From Salipiger profundus (GTDB taxonomy: Bacteria > Pseudomonadota > Alphaproteobacteria > Rhodobacterales > Rhodobacteraceae): a DNA stretch of 64,000 nucleotides. A model generated the notes under the pieces. That model saw only the letters and a program-made list of their open reading frames with translations, did not search any database and was not told the DNA's origin. A program made the translations under genes and the position numbers. The first letter of the stretch is position 1, and every line of letters begins with the position of its first letter. The stretch covers positions 3,117,501 through 3,181,500 of the forward strand of contig NZ_CP014796.1 in the NCBI RefSeq assembly GCF_001969385.1, given 5' to 3'. Shown here piece after piece: positions 36,278 through 46,087 of the stretch.

Positions 36278-37238
36278 CCATGAACTCCGCTGTCGTTCCG
36301 TCGCAGGCCGCCGCCACCGCCATTTTCGCAAGCGCCGGCGCAAGCAGAAAACCGTGACGGAACAAGCCGTTGACATGAAAGGTGTCGCCCCTGCGCCGGA
36401 CGCGGGGCAGGTTGTCGGGAAAGGCCGGGCGCGCATCGGCGCCGATCTCGACCAGCTCGGCCTCGCCGAAGGCCGGGTGCAGCGCGTAGGCCGCCGAGAG
36501 CAGTTCGAGCACCGAGCGCACGCTGCGCCGCCGGTCCTCGCTTTCGATCTGCGTGGCGCCAAGCATGAAGAGCCCGTCGGCGCGGGGAACGATGTAGAGC
36601 GGATAACGCGGGTGCAGCAGACGCACCGGGCGCGACAGGCGGATGTCATGGCTGCGAAGCACCGCCATCTCGCCCTTGACCCCGCGCAGGTCGCTCAGTC
36701 GGTCGCGCGCCGAAAGACCCCGGCAGTCGAAGGTCAGCCCCTCCGGCGTTCCGCGCTCGGCGCGGAAACGGACGCCCGCCGCCTCGAGACGGTCGCGCAG
36801 GCAGGTGAGCGCCGCACGCGGGTCGAGATGCGCCTCGCCGGGGAAGAGCAGCGCCCGCTCGAAGCGACCGTCGAGGTCGGGCTCGAGTTCGGCAATGCCG
36901 TTGGCATCCTGTGTCACGTGCTCGGCGGTCCGGCGTGCGAAACGGTCGAGCTCGCGCCGGTCGCGGCCCAGCGTCAGCACAAGCGTGCCGCGCCGCTGCA
37001 CCTCGACACCCTGCGCAGCCCACCAGTCCGCGGCCTCCTGCCCGAGGCGGATGACGGGCTCCTCGGCGCTTTCGCCCTCGCAGAACGGCGCGAGCATGCC
37101 CCCCGCCCACCAAGAGCAGCCATGCGGGCCGGGACGGGGCGACGGATCGCAGACCGTCACGTCATGGCCACGCGCGACCAGCTCGGTCGCGACGCAGAGA
37201 CCGGCGACGCCGGCACCGATGACCGTGGCGCGGGTCAT
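36261..37238 (-). CDS. thiO: Glycine oxidase ThiO
   Basis: FAD enzyme oxidising glycine to the imine needed for the thiazole ring in aerobic bacteria, 325 aa. The dinucleotide motif [20 protein letters not shown] (residues 5-24) is clear. Further DAO-family features are [11 protein letters not shown] (near 50), DCRGLSARD and the C-terminal [13 protein letters not shown] that closes the FAD site. It is the first full-size gene after the TPP riboswitch. Its ATG overlaps the stop of a 29-codon leader ORF; only a weak GAGG ribosome site precedes it. Confidence 0.95.
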   Translation of the reverse strand: MTRATVIGAGVAGLCVATELVARGHDVTVCDPSPRPGPHGCSWWAGGMLAPFCEGESAEEPVIRLGQEAADWWAAQGVEVQRRGTLVLTLGRDRRELDRFARRTAEHVTQDANGIAELEPDLDGRFERALLFPGEAHLDPRAALTCLRDRLEAAGVRFRAERGTPEGLTFDCRGLSARDRLSDLRGVKGEMAVLRSHDIRLSRPVRLLHPRYPLYIVPRADGLFMLGATQIESEDRRRSVRSVLELLSAAYALHPAFGEAELVEIGADARPAFPDNLPRVRRRGDTFHVNGLFRHGFLLAPALAKMAVAAACDGTTAEFMDEDHD

Positions 37239-37324
37239 GGGCGGCCTCGCCTACGGACGGCGGGGCGAGCGCTGCCGCGCAAGGCGGGCGCGGTGTTCAG
37301 GCGGTCGGATGGGTGACGGCTCAT
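37235..37324 (-). CDS. Possible leader ORF between TPP riboswitch and thiO
   Basis: A 29-codon frame starts at ATG 37324 and stops as ATGA across the thiO start codon, the same coupling used through the rest of the operon. GGAGGA lies 8 nt before its ATG, inside a 10-bp hairpin. The predicted peptide (MSRHPSDRLNTAP at its start) is Arg-rich with no similarity I recognise. It may matter only as a translated control element for thiO; whether it is translated is not known. Confidence 0.5.
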   Translation of the reverse strand: MSRHPSDRLNTAPALRGSARPAVRRRGRP

Positions 37325-37329
37325 GCAAG

Positions 37330-37357
37330 GTCCTCCATCGACGCAAGGATGGAGGAC
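37330..37357 (-). promoter_or_regulatory. Ribosome-site-sequestering hairpin, expression platform of the TPP riboswitch
   Basis: On the transcript, GTCCTCCATC pairs perfectly with GATGGAGGAC (8-nt loop). The right arm contains GGAGGA, the ribosome site of the leader ORF at 37324. No U run follows, so control of translation rather than intrinsic termination is inferred. Confidence 0.6.
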
Positions 37358-37397
37358 GACCGGACGCGGAGAGACTCCCCCTGTTCGGTCGAGCTCC

Positions 37398-37475
37398 GTT
37401 CCCTACGCCGGTATTAGCCGGATCAGGTTCTATGGGTCGGCTGTCGCCTCTCAGCCCCTGACGGGGCACCCCAAC
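37398..37475 (-). promoter_or_regulatory. TPP riboswitch (THI element)
   Basis: The transcript contains the two conserved THI cores: GGGGCTGAGAGG with CTGAGA for pyrimidine binding, and ACCTGATCCGGCTAATACCG followed by GCGTAGGGAAC. The P1 ends (GTTGGGGTGCC at the 5' side, GTAGGGAAC at the 3' side) can pair. It sits 160 nt upstream of thiO and would repress the operon when thiamine pyrophosphate is plentiful (established for this element). Confidence 0.97.
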
Positions 37476-37487
37476 GGATTCACCACG

Positions 37488-37516
37488 ACGTTAACCGGAT
37501 GGGCGCGGCGATACAA
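37488..37516 (-). promoter_or_regulatory. Putative promoter of the thiamine operon
   Basis: TTGTAT (37511-37516) and TAACGT (37488-37493) on the minus strand are separated by 17 bp. The inferred transcript would begin about 6 nt before the riboswitch, which supports the call. Confidence 0.55.
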
Positions 37517-37828
37517 CTGCCCATCGTCCGCCCCCTGTCCCGCCGCGACCGCGCGCCGGTCTGGTCCGTCCGGTGACGGAGTCGCGAATTTCCGCTCATC
37601 GCCAGGCCGGCGGGATCATCCTGTCGCGGCCCGCTGGCAGGCCGCCGCCCCTGCACTATGTGCATTCCGCAAGGTTTCCGGATTTGGAGCAGATTTCGAC
37701 GTGCTGTCACATTTCGCGAGATGGGCTCCGGGCGCAGACTGCCCGGCATCGGCGGCCCGCTGCCACCCTTCGTGCATGACAGGCGCGTCGATGCCCGCCT
37801 TCCCGGGCAACGCCGGAGGCGCTGTCGC
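37517..37828. other. Gene-free region between the thiamine promoter and the PAP2 gene
   Basis: About 310 bp with no convincing reading frame. It should contain the promoter of the rightward PAP2-type gene; GGAGG at 37814-37818 is that gene's ribosome site. Nothing else is recognised. Confidence 0.5.
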
Positions 37829-38851
37829 ATGATCGCCTTTCCGTCGCTGGCCTTTCTCATCTTCGGTGTCGCTTACGCGCTGGTGTCACTGGTCTTCGCG
37901 ATCATCTTCCGCGACGGCGTGCTCGGCGAGATCCTGAGCTCGGTCTCCGGCGGACTGGACATTTCGCTGCGCTACTTCTGGGCCATGGCGCTGGTCATCA
38001 CCGCCTGGGCGGTGCGATCGGGCATCAAGCGCGGCGCGCCGCTGCGGGTGGCGGTCGGCAATGTCGCCGCCATCTACGCCGCGACCTTCGCGCTTCACTT
38101 CGGCTTCACGCTGTTCAAGACGACGATGCCAGAGATCGTGCCCCATTACGCCGACCCCTACCTCGCGGCGGTGGATGCCTGGCTGCACGGGCAGTCCGAC
38201 CCCTGGTCGGTGATCGACCGGCTGATCGGCTCGGCCCGGATGATCCAGCTCACGCCGCTCTACCAGGGGCCGTGGCTGGTCGCCGCCTTCCTGTTCCCGG
38301 TGATCCTCGTGGCCTCGGACGACAACCCCGAGCGGGTGAAGCGCTACCTCGTGCTCTACTGCTGCAGCTGGATCGTGATCGGCAATATCATCGCGCTTGG
38401 CGGCATGTCGGTGGGGCCGGTGTTCTACGACAGGTTCTACGGTAGCGCCCGCTTCGAAGGGCTGACCCGGACACTGGACGAGGCGGGGCTCGCACACACC
38501 ACGATGGGGATGCTGCAGGACTACCTGTGGAGCATGTTCGCCGCCGGTCGCGAGGGCTTCGGCACAGGCATCTCGGCCTTTGCCTCGGTTCACGTTTCGG
38601 TCGCCACCGTGATCGCGCTATACTGCGGTGAGCGCTCGCCGCTGCTCGCCGTCCCGAGCGGGCTGTTCTGCGGCATGGTGCTGCTGCTGTCGGTCTGGAG
38701 CGGCTACCACTATGCGGTCGATGGCTATGTCTCGATCGCGACCGTGGCACTGATCTGGGCCGGGCTCCGGCGCTGGTCGCGCAGTTCGGCGACCGGCAAG
38801 GCGCCGGCACGCTACGCGCTCGACGAACGGCTCGACGCCTCGCGCGACTGA
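37829..38851 (+). CDS. PAP2-family membrane phosphatase/transferase, inositolphosphotransferase-like
   Basis: Integral membrane enzyme, 340 aa with six to seven helices. The C-terminal half carries the PAP2 lipid-phosphatase signatures: SAFASVHVSVA near residue 256 and the GYHYAVDGYVS motif near 295, with the histidine and aspartate of the active site. The N-terminal half resembles the PAP2_3 (Aur1/Ipt1-like) group. ATG 37829 has GGAGG 10 nt upstream; the frame is open further upstream without similarity. A role in membrane phospholipid or glycolipid head-group exchange is plausible; the substrate is not known. Confidence 0.8.
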   Translation: MIAFPSLAFLIFGVAYALVSLVFAIIFRDGVLGEILSSVSGGLDISLRYFWAMALVITAWAVRSGIKRGAPLRVAVGNVAAIYAATFALHFGFTLFKTTMPEIVPHYADPYLAAVDAWLHGQSDPWSVIDRLIGSARMIQLTPLYQGPWLVAAFLFPVILVASDDNPERVKRYLVLYCCSWIVIGNIIALGGMSVGPVFYDRFYGSARFEGLTRTLDEAGLAHTTMGMLQDYLWSMFAAGREGFGTGISAFASVHVSVATVIALYCGERSPLLAVPSGLFCGMVLLLSVWSGYHYAVDGYVSIATVALIWAGLRRWSRSSATGKAPARYALDERLDASRD

Positions 38852-38857
38852 GACGGC

Positions 38858-38879
38858 GCCCGGCCTCATCGGACCGGGC
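38858..38879. terminator. Stem-loop between convergent genes
   Basis: GCCCGG and CCGGGC arms (38858-38863 and 38874-38879) lie between the PAP2 and MDR gene ends. There is no T run, so a terminator role is tentative. Confidence 0.35.
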
Positions 38880-38895
38880 ACCGTGCGTCACGACT

Positions 38896-39903
38896 TCACA
38901 TCGTGACGCAGATCTTGCCGAAATGATCGCCGCTTTCCTGCAGACGGAAGGCGTCTGCGAGATCCGCCAGATCGAAGGTCCGGTCCACCACCGGACGGAT
39001 GGCGAGCGTCTCGAGCGCGGCGACGAAATCCTGCTGGTGCTTGCGCGACCCGACGATCAGACCCTGCAGCCGCTGCTGCTTGCGCATCAGGTTGGCGGTG
39101 GGAATCTCGCCGCTGATGCCCGTCAGGATACCGATCAGCGCGAGGTGCGCGCCGGGACGGCCCGCGGTGATCGACTGCTCCAGCGTGGCCGGGCCGCCGA
39201 CCTCGACCACGATGTCGACGCCCCGCCCGCCTGTGAGCCGCTGCATCTCTGCGCCCCACTCCGGCGTGTCACGGTAGTTGATGACGTGATCGGCGCCCAG
39301 CTCGCGCAGCCGCTCGAGCTTCGCGTCCGACGACGAGGTCGCGATGACCCGCGCGCCCATCGCCTTGGCAATCTGCAGCGCGTAGATCGAAACGCCGCCA
39401 GTGCCGAGCACCGCCACGGTGTCGCCCGGCTTCAGGCCGCCGTCGACCACCAGCGCCCGCCACGCGGTGAGCCCGGCGGTGGTGATGGTGGCGGCCTCGG
39501 CATGGCTCCAGCCTTCGGGCGCGTGGGTGACCCAGCTTGCGGGCAGCGTCACGCTCTCGCGGGCGTAACCGTCGAGCCCGTCACCGGGCACGCGCGAGAA
39601 ATCCGAGGGCCGGAAGGCGCCGTCCTGCCAGTCGGGGAAGAAGCACGACACCACGCGGTCGCCGACGCCAACGTCGGTTACGCCGTCGCCGACCGCCGTG
39701 ACCTCGCCGGCACCGTCGGCCATGGGTATCCGCCCGTCGGCGGCGGCGTTTTCACGGGAGGCGACCATGTAGTCGTGGAAATTCAGCGAGGTGGCGTGCA
39801 GCCGCACGGTGATCTCGCCGGCCTTCGGCGCCTCGGCCTCGGGGGCGTCGGAGAGCACGAGGTTGTCGAGCCCGCCGGGGGCCTTGATGCTGATCTGTCT
39901 CAT
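38896..39903 (-). CDS. MDR-family NAD(P)-dependent alcohol dehydrogenase / quinone reductase
   Basis: Medium-chain dehydrogenase, 335 aa from ATG 39903. The GroES-like N-terminal domain shows SLNFHDYMVASR and MADGAGEVTAVGDGV. The cofactor domain has AVLGTGGVSIYALQIAKAMG near residue 168. The zinc-binding cysteine cluster and the catalytic GHE of classical alcohol dehydrogenases are absent (the corresponding position reads MADGAGE), so it is probably a zinc-free quinone-reductase-like member. It is 104 nt downstream of the aldose epimerase; membership in the sugar operon is uncertain. Confidence 0.88.
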   Translation of the reverse strand: MRQISIKAPGGLDNLVLSDAPEAEAPKAGEITVRLHATSLNFHDYMVASRENAAADGRIPMADGAGEVTAVGDGVTDVGVGDRVVSCFFPDWQDGAFRPSDFSRVPGDGLDGYARESVTLPASWVTHAPEGWSHAEAATITTAGLTAWRALVVDGGLKPGDTVAVLGTGGVSIYALQIAKAMGARVIATSSSDAKLERLRELGADHVINYRDTPEWGAEMQRLTGGRGVDIVVEVGGPATLEQSITAGRPGAHLALIGILTGISGEIPTANLMRKQQRLQGLIVGSRKHQQDFVAALETLAIRPVVDRTFDLADLADAFRLQESGDHFGKICVTM

Positions 39904-40007
39904 TCGGATGTCTTTCCGTCTTCTGGGTGTCGCGCCCACAGTGGAGCGATTGCCGCAAAGGGTAGACCGCATGGGCAGCGCGACCATCCCCGATCGCCGG
40001 ATCACGA

Positions 40008-40874
40008 TCAGCCGGGGCCGGCCGCCTGAGACACGTCGAGCGCCATCGCCCCCGAGACCGAGGCGCCCGGGGCGAGCGACCGCAGGCCGTCCGGCCCGGT
40101 CGCCGTCTCGCCGCTGACGTGACTTTGCGGCTCGAGCGCGAAGCGTGGCATGTCGGGGGTCGCGAAGAGCATCAGCGCCCCGAGCCCCCGCGCCTCCATC
40201 CGCAAGGTATAGCCGAGTGAGGGCTGGTCGATGTCCGCGCGGCCCGACCAGCCCGAATAGCACTGGTTGCGCCATGCCTCGGGCAGGCGGCGCGGGGCGC
40301 GGTAGTCCTCGCCCCCCGGAACAGGCTCGCGGCCGCGCGGCAGGTGCCCCTCGCCCTCGGGCCAGAGGTGCTGCGCGGCAAAGGCAACGGTCGTCTCCGG
40401 CAGGCGCGGAAAGAAGGGATGGAAACCCAGCCCGACCGGAAGCACGCCATCCCCGGTGGTCTCGAGCGTGAGCCCGAAGGCGGCACCGGTCGCGGTCAGC
40501 GCGATGTCAAAGGTCATGCGCAGGCGCATCGGGTCGCGGTCTGCCGGATCGAGGCGCAGCCGCAGGCGGTCGGAGCTCTGTGCCGCCACCGTCCAGGTGC
40601 GCTGCCAGGCGATCCCGTGCAGCGCCAGTGGCTCGTCGGTGTTGGGCTGCACCGGAATCACGTGGTTGCCATGGCGCAGCCGGTTGCCCCGCGCGCGGTT
40701 GGCGAAGGGCGCCATGAGGAACATCGCGGCTTCGGCCGGGCCATCACCCGGAGGGTCGGCGGGGGCCAGCACGGGCACCGCGCCCGCCCCCATGAGCGCC
40801 TCGAACCGCAGGACCGAGGCCCCGCGATCCGGGTCGACAGTCAGCCGGACGCGGTCGTTTCCGAGCGCGATCAT
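40008..40874 (-). CDS. Aldose 1-epimerase family protein
   Basis: Galactose-mutarotase-fold protein, 288 aa, interconverting alpha and beta anomers. PFANRARGNRLRHG (near residue 55), LHGIAWQRTW with the catalytic histidine (near 83), and GFHPFFPRL with the second active histidine (near 148) match the family; the catalytic glutamate is probably in FALEPQSHVSGE. It is 3 bp after the lactonase gene in the sugar operon and would supply the beta-anomer to the dehydrogenase. Confidence 0.88.
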   Translation of the reverse strand: MIALGNDRVRLTVDPDRGASVLRFEALMGAGAVPVLAPADPPGDGPAEAAMFLMAPFANRARGNRLRHGNHVIPVQPNTDEPLALHGIAWQRTWTVAAQSSDRLRLRLDPADRDPMRLRMTFDIALTATGAAFGLTLETTGDGVLPVGLGFHPFFPRLPETTVAFAAQHLWPEGEGHLPRGREPVPGGEDYRAPRRLPEAWRNQCYSGWSGRADIDQPSLGYTLRMEARGLGALMLFATPDMPRFALEPQSHVSGETATGPDGLRSLAPGASVSGAMALDVSQAAGPG

Positions 40875-40877
40875 CGG

Positions 40878-41747
40878 TCAGCCCGCGAAGATCGGTCGCG
40901 GCAGCCCTTCGATGCCGACAGGGACGCGCAGGAGCGCCCCGGCCAGTGGCTCGGCCTCGCGCTGCGCGTCGGAGTAATCCCAGGTCGAGGTGGTCACCAC
41001 GAGGTCCTGCCCCACGAAGGCGCAGGAGGTCGGACGCGACACCGGCAGCTCGATGATCCGGTCGAGGCGCCCGTCGGGCGCCAGCCGCAGGATGCAGCCG
41101 CCGTCCCATCGGGCATTCCAGAGGAATCCCTCGGCGTCGACCGCCGATCCGTCCGGTCCGCCGGGCAGATCCTCCGGAGGCCGGAACTCCGACCGCTGCG
41201 GGCCGAGCGTGCCGGTCCCGGGGTCGTAGTCGAAGGCCATGAGGCGCCCGTCGGAGGAATCCGCCGTGTAGAACACCGTGCCGTCGGGACTGAAGGCGAT
41301 CGTGTTGGCGATGCCGATGCCGCCCTTCAGGTGGCGCAGCGCCGCGTCGGTGTCGAGCGCGTACAGACTGCCCGTCGCGCCGGTGCCGGCCATGTTCATG
41401 CTGCCGGCAAGGAACCGGCCGGCCGGATCGGTTCCGCCGTCGTTGAAGCGGTTGTCGGCGAGTTCGGCCTCGGGCGCGTGCAGCAGCGGCGCACGGGTCC
41501 CGGTGGCGTCGAAGCGTGCAAGCCCATCCGCGAAGGCGCCGATGTAGCCACCGCCAGCCGCCGGGGCAAAGGCGGTCAGGGCGCTGTCGAACGCCACCGT
41601 GCGCAGTTTTCCGGAACTCAGGTCGAGCCGGTGCCACAGCGCTTGGCCGATATCGACCCAGCCAAAGGCATTCTCGGCCTCGAGCCAGAGCGGGCCCTCG
41701 CCGAGAAGGTCGCCCTGATGGCTGAGAACCTCGATCGTTGCGGTCAT
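40878..41747 (-). CDS. SMP-30/gluconolactonase family lactonase
   Basis: Six-bladed propeller lactonase, 289 aa from ATG 41747. Metal ligands are visible: the glutamate in GEGPLW (near residue 17), the asparagine in NRFNDGGTDPAGRF (near 98), IANTIAFSPDG, and DGSAVDAEGFLWNARW (near 190). It would open the sugar lactone made by the SDR dehydrogenase to the aldonic acid. Its start overlaps the stop of the GntR regulator gene by 4 nt. Confidence 0.92.
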   Translation of the reverse strand: MTATIEVLSHQGDLLGEGPLWLEAENAFGWVDIGQALWHRLDLSSGKLRTVAFDSALTAFAPAAGGGYIGAFADGLARFDATGTRAPLLHAPEAELADNRFNDGGTDPAGRFLAGSMNMAGTGATGSLYALDTDAALRHLKGGIGIANTIAFSPDGTVFYTADSSDGRLMAFDYDPGTGTLGPQRSEFRPPEDLPGGPDGSAVDAEGFLWNARWDGGCILRLAPDGRLDRIIELPVSRPTSCAFVGQDLVVTTSTWDYSDAQREAEPLAGALLRVPVGIEGLPRPIFAG

Positions 41748-42487
41748 GCGGCCCCCGCTGTGTCTGTCCCGGTCTTGGCGGCCACCCGCGCGAGATCGCG
41801 CGCGGCCACGTCTATGAGCTGTGCCATGAGCGTCCGCGCGGTGTCGCCCTGTCGCATCCGGATCGCTTCGAGCACCTCGCCATGGGTGTCGAGCGAATCC
41901 GCGAAGTTCTCGGACGCCTCGGCGGTCATCCGGAAGCTCATGCGCAGCGCAGAGCCGATGACCGCGCCGAAGTTGGCGAAGATCTCGTTCTTCGAGGCCA
42001 TGAGGATCGCGAAGTGAAAGGCCTCGTCCGCGGAGACCGTCGCGTCGATGTCGTCGCCGCGCGCGGTACACATGCGGTGATAGGCCTCCTGCATCCGCCC
42101 GAGGTCCGACCCGTCGGCGCGCGCGGCGGCCATCTCGGCGGCGGCGGGCTCGATGACCTGCCGCGCCTCGGTCAGCGAGCGGATGAAAACCAGGTCCGGC
42201 GGCAGGCTCTCGCGCCACGCGAGGATGTCGCCGTCGAGGTGGTTCCAGCGGGTCGGCGGCAACACGATGGTGCCGACCCGGGGGCGGCTTTCGATGAGCC
42301 CCTTGCCCGCGAGCATCCGCACGGATTCGCGCAGGGCGGTGCGGCTCACCTCCATCCGCTCCTGCAGCGCCTCTTCGGTGGGCAGGCGGTGGCCCGGTGC
42401 GATCTCGCCCGACAGGATCATCCGGGCGAGGGTCGAGGTCACGATTTCCCGTGCCCCGCCCTGTCCTCTCTGTTTCGGTTCTGCCAT
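41744..42487 (-). CDS. GntR-family regulator, FadR/FCD subgroup
   Basis: Transcription factor, 247 aa, likely controlling the surrounding sugar operon. The winged helix (GHRLPTEEALQERMEVSRTA and LRESVRMLAGKGLIESRP) occupies residues 30-75. The helical FCD effector domain follows with its metal-ligand pattern around FIRSLTEARQVIEP and ADEAFHFAILMASKN. It is embedded inside the operon between the permease and lactonase genes, a common arrangement for aldonate- or lactone-responsive regulators. Confidence 0.93.
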   Translation of the reverse strand: MAEPKQRGQGGAREIVTSTLARMILSGEIAPGHRLPTEEALQERMEVSRTALRESVRMLAGKGLIESRPRVGTIVLPPTRWNHLDGDILAWRESLPPDLVFIRSLTEARQVIEPAAAEMAAARADGSDLGRMQEAYHRMCTARGDDIDATVSADEAFHFAILMASKNEIFANFGAVIGSALRMSFRMTAEASENFADSLDTHGEVLEAIRMRQGDTARTLMAQLIDVAARDLARVAAKTGTDTAGAA

Positions 42488-42494
42488 GCGCGCC

Positions 42495-43480
42495 TCAGCT
42501 CTTGTTCAGTCGGTATTCTGCCAGGAAAACGGCAAGGATCAGAAGCGTCCCCTTGGCGAGCATCTGGTAGAACGTCGGCACCGCCGTCAGGATCATCCCG
42601 TTGTTGAGCACCCCGATGATCGCCACGCCCAGCAGCGCGCCGACCACCGTGCCCCGGCCGCCCTGCATCGCGCAACCGCCAAGGAAGGCCGCCGTGATCG
42701 CCTCGAGTTCCAGCCCGTCCGAGCCCGAGATCGGCTGCCCCGAGCCGGTCCGCGCCGCCAGCAGGATGCCGCCCACACCGGCCATGATGCCCGACACGAT
42801 GTAGATCGCCACCCGGTAGCTGGGGATGTTGAGCCCCGACAGCCGCGCCACGATGGGGTTGCCGCCGATGGCATAGTAATTCCGGCCGACGATGCTCTTG
42901 TGCATGAAGATATAGAAGCCGATCGCTACGGCGATGAGGATCCAGATCGGCGCCGGCAGGCCCAGGATGCGGCCGGTGCCGATCCAGCGGAAGGCGTCGT
43001 TGAAGATCGAGATCGACTGCCCGTTCGACAGGATGAAGGCGATGCCGCGGAAGATCGCCATGGTGCCCAGCGTCACGATCACCGCGTTGATCCGCCCGTA
43101 GGTGATCAGCAGCCCGTTGACCAGCCCGGCAAGACCGCCCACGACGATACCCGCCAGCAGGCCCGCGCCCGCCATGTCGGTGGCCTGGATCGCCATGGCG
43201 GTTGCCACGGTCGTCAGCCCCACGATGGAGCCCACCGAGATGTCGAGCCCGCCCGAGACGATCACCCCGGTCTGCGAGATCGCGAGAACCCCGAGGATCG
43301 CCACGCCCATGCCGATGTTCAGCAGGTTGCGCGTCGAGAAGAAGACGTCGCCGCGCAGCACTCCGAAGATGACGAGCAGCCCCACCAGTGCCACCAGCAG
43401 GCTGATGTTGTGAATTCCGATACGCTCGATGACACGGTGCATGCTGAACCCTCCGCGCCCTGCGCTTGCGGTCTGATCGG

Positions 43481-43484
<4 letters not shown>
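42495..43484 (-). CDS. Sugar ABC transporter permease (RbsC/AraH type)
   Basis: Inner-membrane subunit of a CUT2-family sugar importer, 329 aa with eight to ten helices. QTGVIVSGGLDISVGSIVGL (near residue 65) is the family hallmark, followed by INAVIVTLGTMAIFRGIAF and GRNYYAIGGNPIVARLSG. It overlaps the ATPase gene by 4 nt and lies 7 bp before the regulator. Confidence 0.95.
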
Positions 43485-45016
<1,532 letters not shown>

Positions 45017-45051
45017 GATTGGCCCTCCTCCGTTGCGTCCGGGTCACGTTG

Positions 45052-45080
45052 GTCGGGCGGCGGACCGCGCCGCCCGACCG
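45052..45080 (-). repeat. Intercistronic stem-loop after the sugar-binding-protein gene
   Basis: A 12-bp perfect inverted repeat (45052-45063 with 45069-45080, 5-nt loop) in the 71-nt gap between binding-protein and ATPase genes. Similar hairpins in other ABC operons stabilise the upstream mRNA so that binding protein is made in excess; that role is inferred. Confidence 0.75.
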
Positions 45081-45087
45081 GCCCGAC

Positions 45088-46059
45088 TCAGTTGCAGAGC
45101 TGGTCCGAGTAGTCGCCGAAGTTCTCCATCGTGATGAACTCGGGATCGGAATAGGTCGCCTGCGGCAGCTCCGTGCCGTCCTTGATCGCGGCGAGCAGCA
45201 GCTCGACCGCGTCGCGGCCGTGGTTGGCCGAGTTGAGCCACATAGTGCCCTTGAAGGCCGACTCCCGCCCGTTGCCGAAGGCGTCGCAGGCGCGGCTTCC
45301 GTCGATCCCGATGCCGATGCCCGCGTCCGCCGGGTAGCCCGAGTTCTCCATCGCCCGCGCCGCGCCCAGCACACCGTCGTCGTTGCAGGCGTAGAAGATC
45401 CAGTGATCGTATTGCGGGTTCGCGGTCAGCGTGGTGGTCATGACGTCGATGGAGTTGACCATCGTGTTGTCATAGGCCGCACGCACGATCTGGTCCTCGG
45501 TCAGGTCCGAATTCTCGAGCAGCGCCTTCTCGGCCCCGCCGTTGCGCTGCATGCAGGTGTCGGCCTTGCGGTCCTCGATCGAGACGACGCCGACCGAGTC
45601 CTTGCTCCAGCCGCTCTCCTCGTAGAAGGTCGCCAGCTCCTCGCCGACCCGCTCGCCGATGGCGAAGGCGTTGAGCCCGACGTAGGGCACGGGCTCGCCG
45701 GCCTCGTTCCTGATGTCGTCGTCGACCGCGACGAGCGGCACGCCGGCCTCGGCGGCGCGGGCGGCGACGACCGGCCCCAGCGCCCGGTCGGGCACCACGA
45801 TGGCGATGCCGTCGACGCCGTCGCCGATCATCGTGTCGAGCGTGGTGATCGCCAGGTCGGCGTTGAACTGCACGTCCTGGCTGACGAACTCGGCGCCACC
45901 CTCGCGTGCCGCCTCGGCCGCGCCCGCGACCTCGGCCACGAACCAGGGGTGGTCCCCCATCTTGTTGATGTAGCCGATCTTGAGATCGTCCTGCGCCTGC
46001 GCGGCAAGCGGCACGATCAGCGCGGCCAGGCAGGCCGTCGTGAGGTGATTAAGTTTCAT
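45088..46059 (-). CDS. Sugar-binding periplasmic protein, AraF-like
   Basis: Substrate-binding protein of the CUT2 importer, 323 aa from ATG 46059 (GGGAGGAG ribosome site), signal peptide ending LAAQAQDD near residue 22. The order of conserved blocks, GDHPWFVAEV, VPDRALGPVVAARA, VAVDDDIRNEAG, AIGERVGEEL and GIGIDGSRACD, parallels L-arabinose-binding AraF more than ribose- or galactose-binding proteins. An L-arabinose-, fucose- or galactose-type ligand is therefore inferred. It is 28 bp after the SDR gene. Confidence 0.9.
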   Translation of the reverse strand: MKLNHLTTACLAALIVPLAAQAQDDLKIGYINKMGDHPWFVAEVAGAAEAAREGGAEFVSQDVQFNADLAITTLDTMIGDGVDGIAIVVPDRALGPVVAARAAEAGVPLVAVDDDIRNEAGEPVPYVGLNAFAIGERVGEELATFYEESGWSKDSVGVVSIEDRKADTCMQRNGGAEKALLENSDLTEDQIVRAAYDNTMVNSIDVMTTTLTANPQYDHWIFYACNDDGVLGAARAMENSGYPADAGIGIGIDGSRACDAFGNGRESAFKGTMWLNSANHGRDAVELLLAAIKDGTELPQATYSDPEFITMENFGDYSDQLCN

Positions 46060-46087
46060 GGTTCTCCTCCCATTCACTCGTTTGAAG

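Noticed and set aside
37251..37469. 72-codon leftward ORF running through the TPP riboswitch
   Set aside because: It crosses the conserved riboswitch core and its hairpin, so coding constraint is implausible; the shorter ORF starting at 37324 in another frame has the ribosome site.
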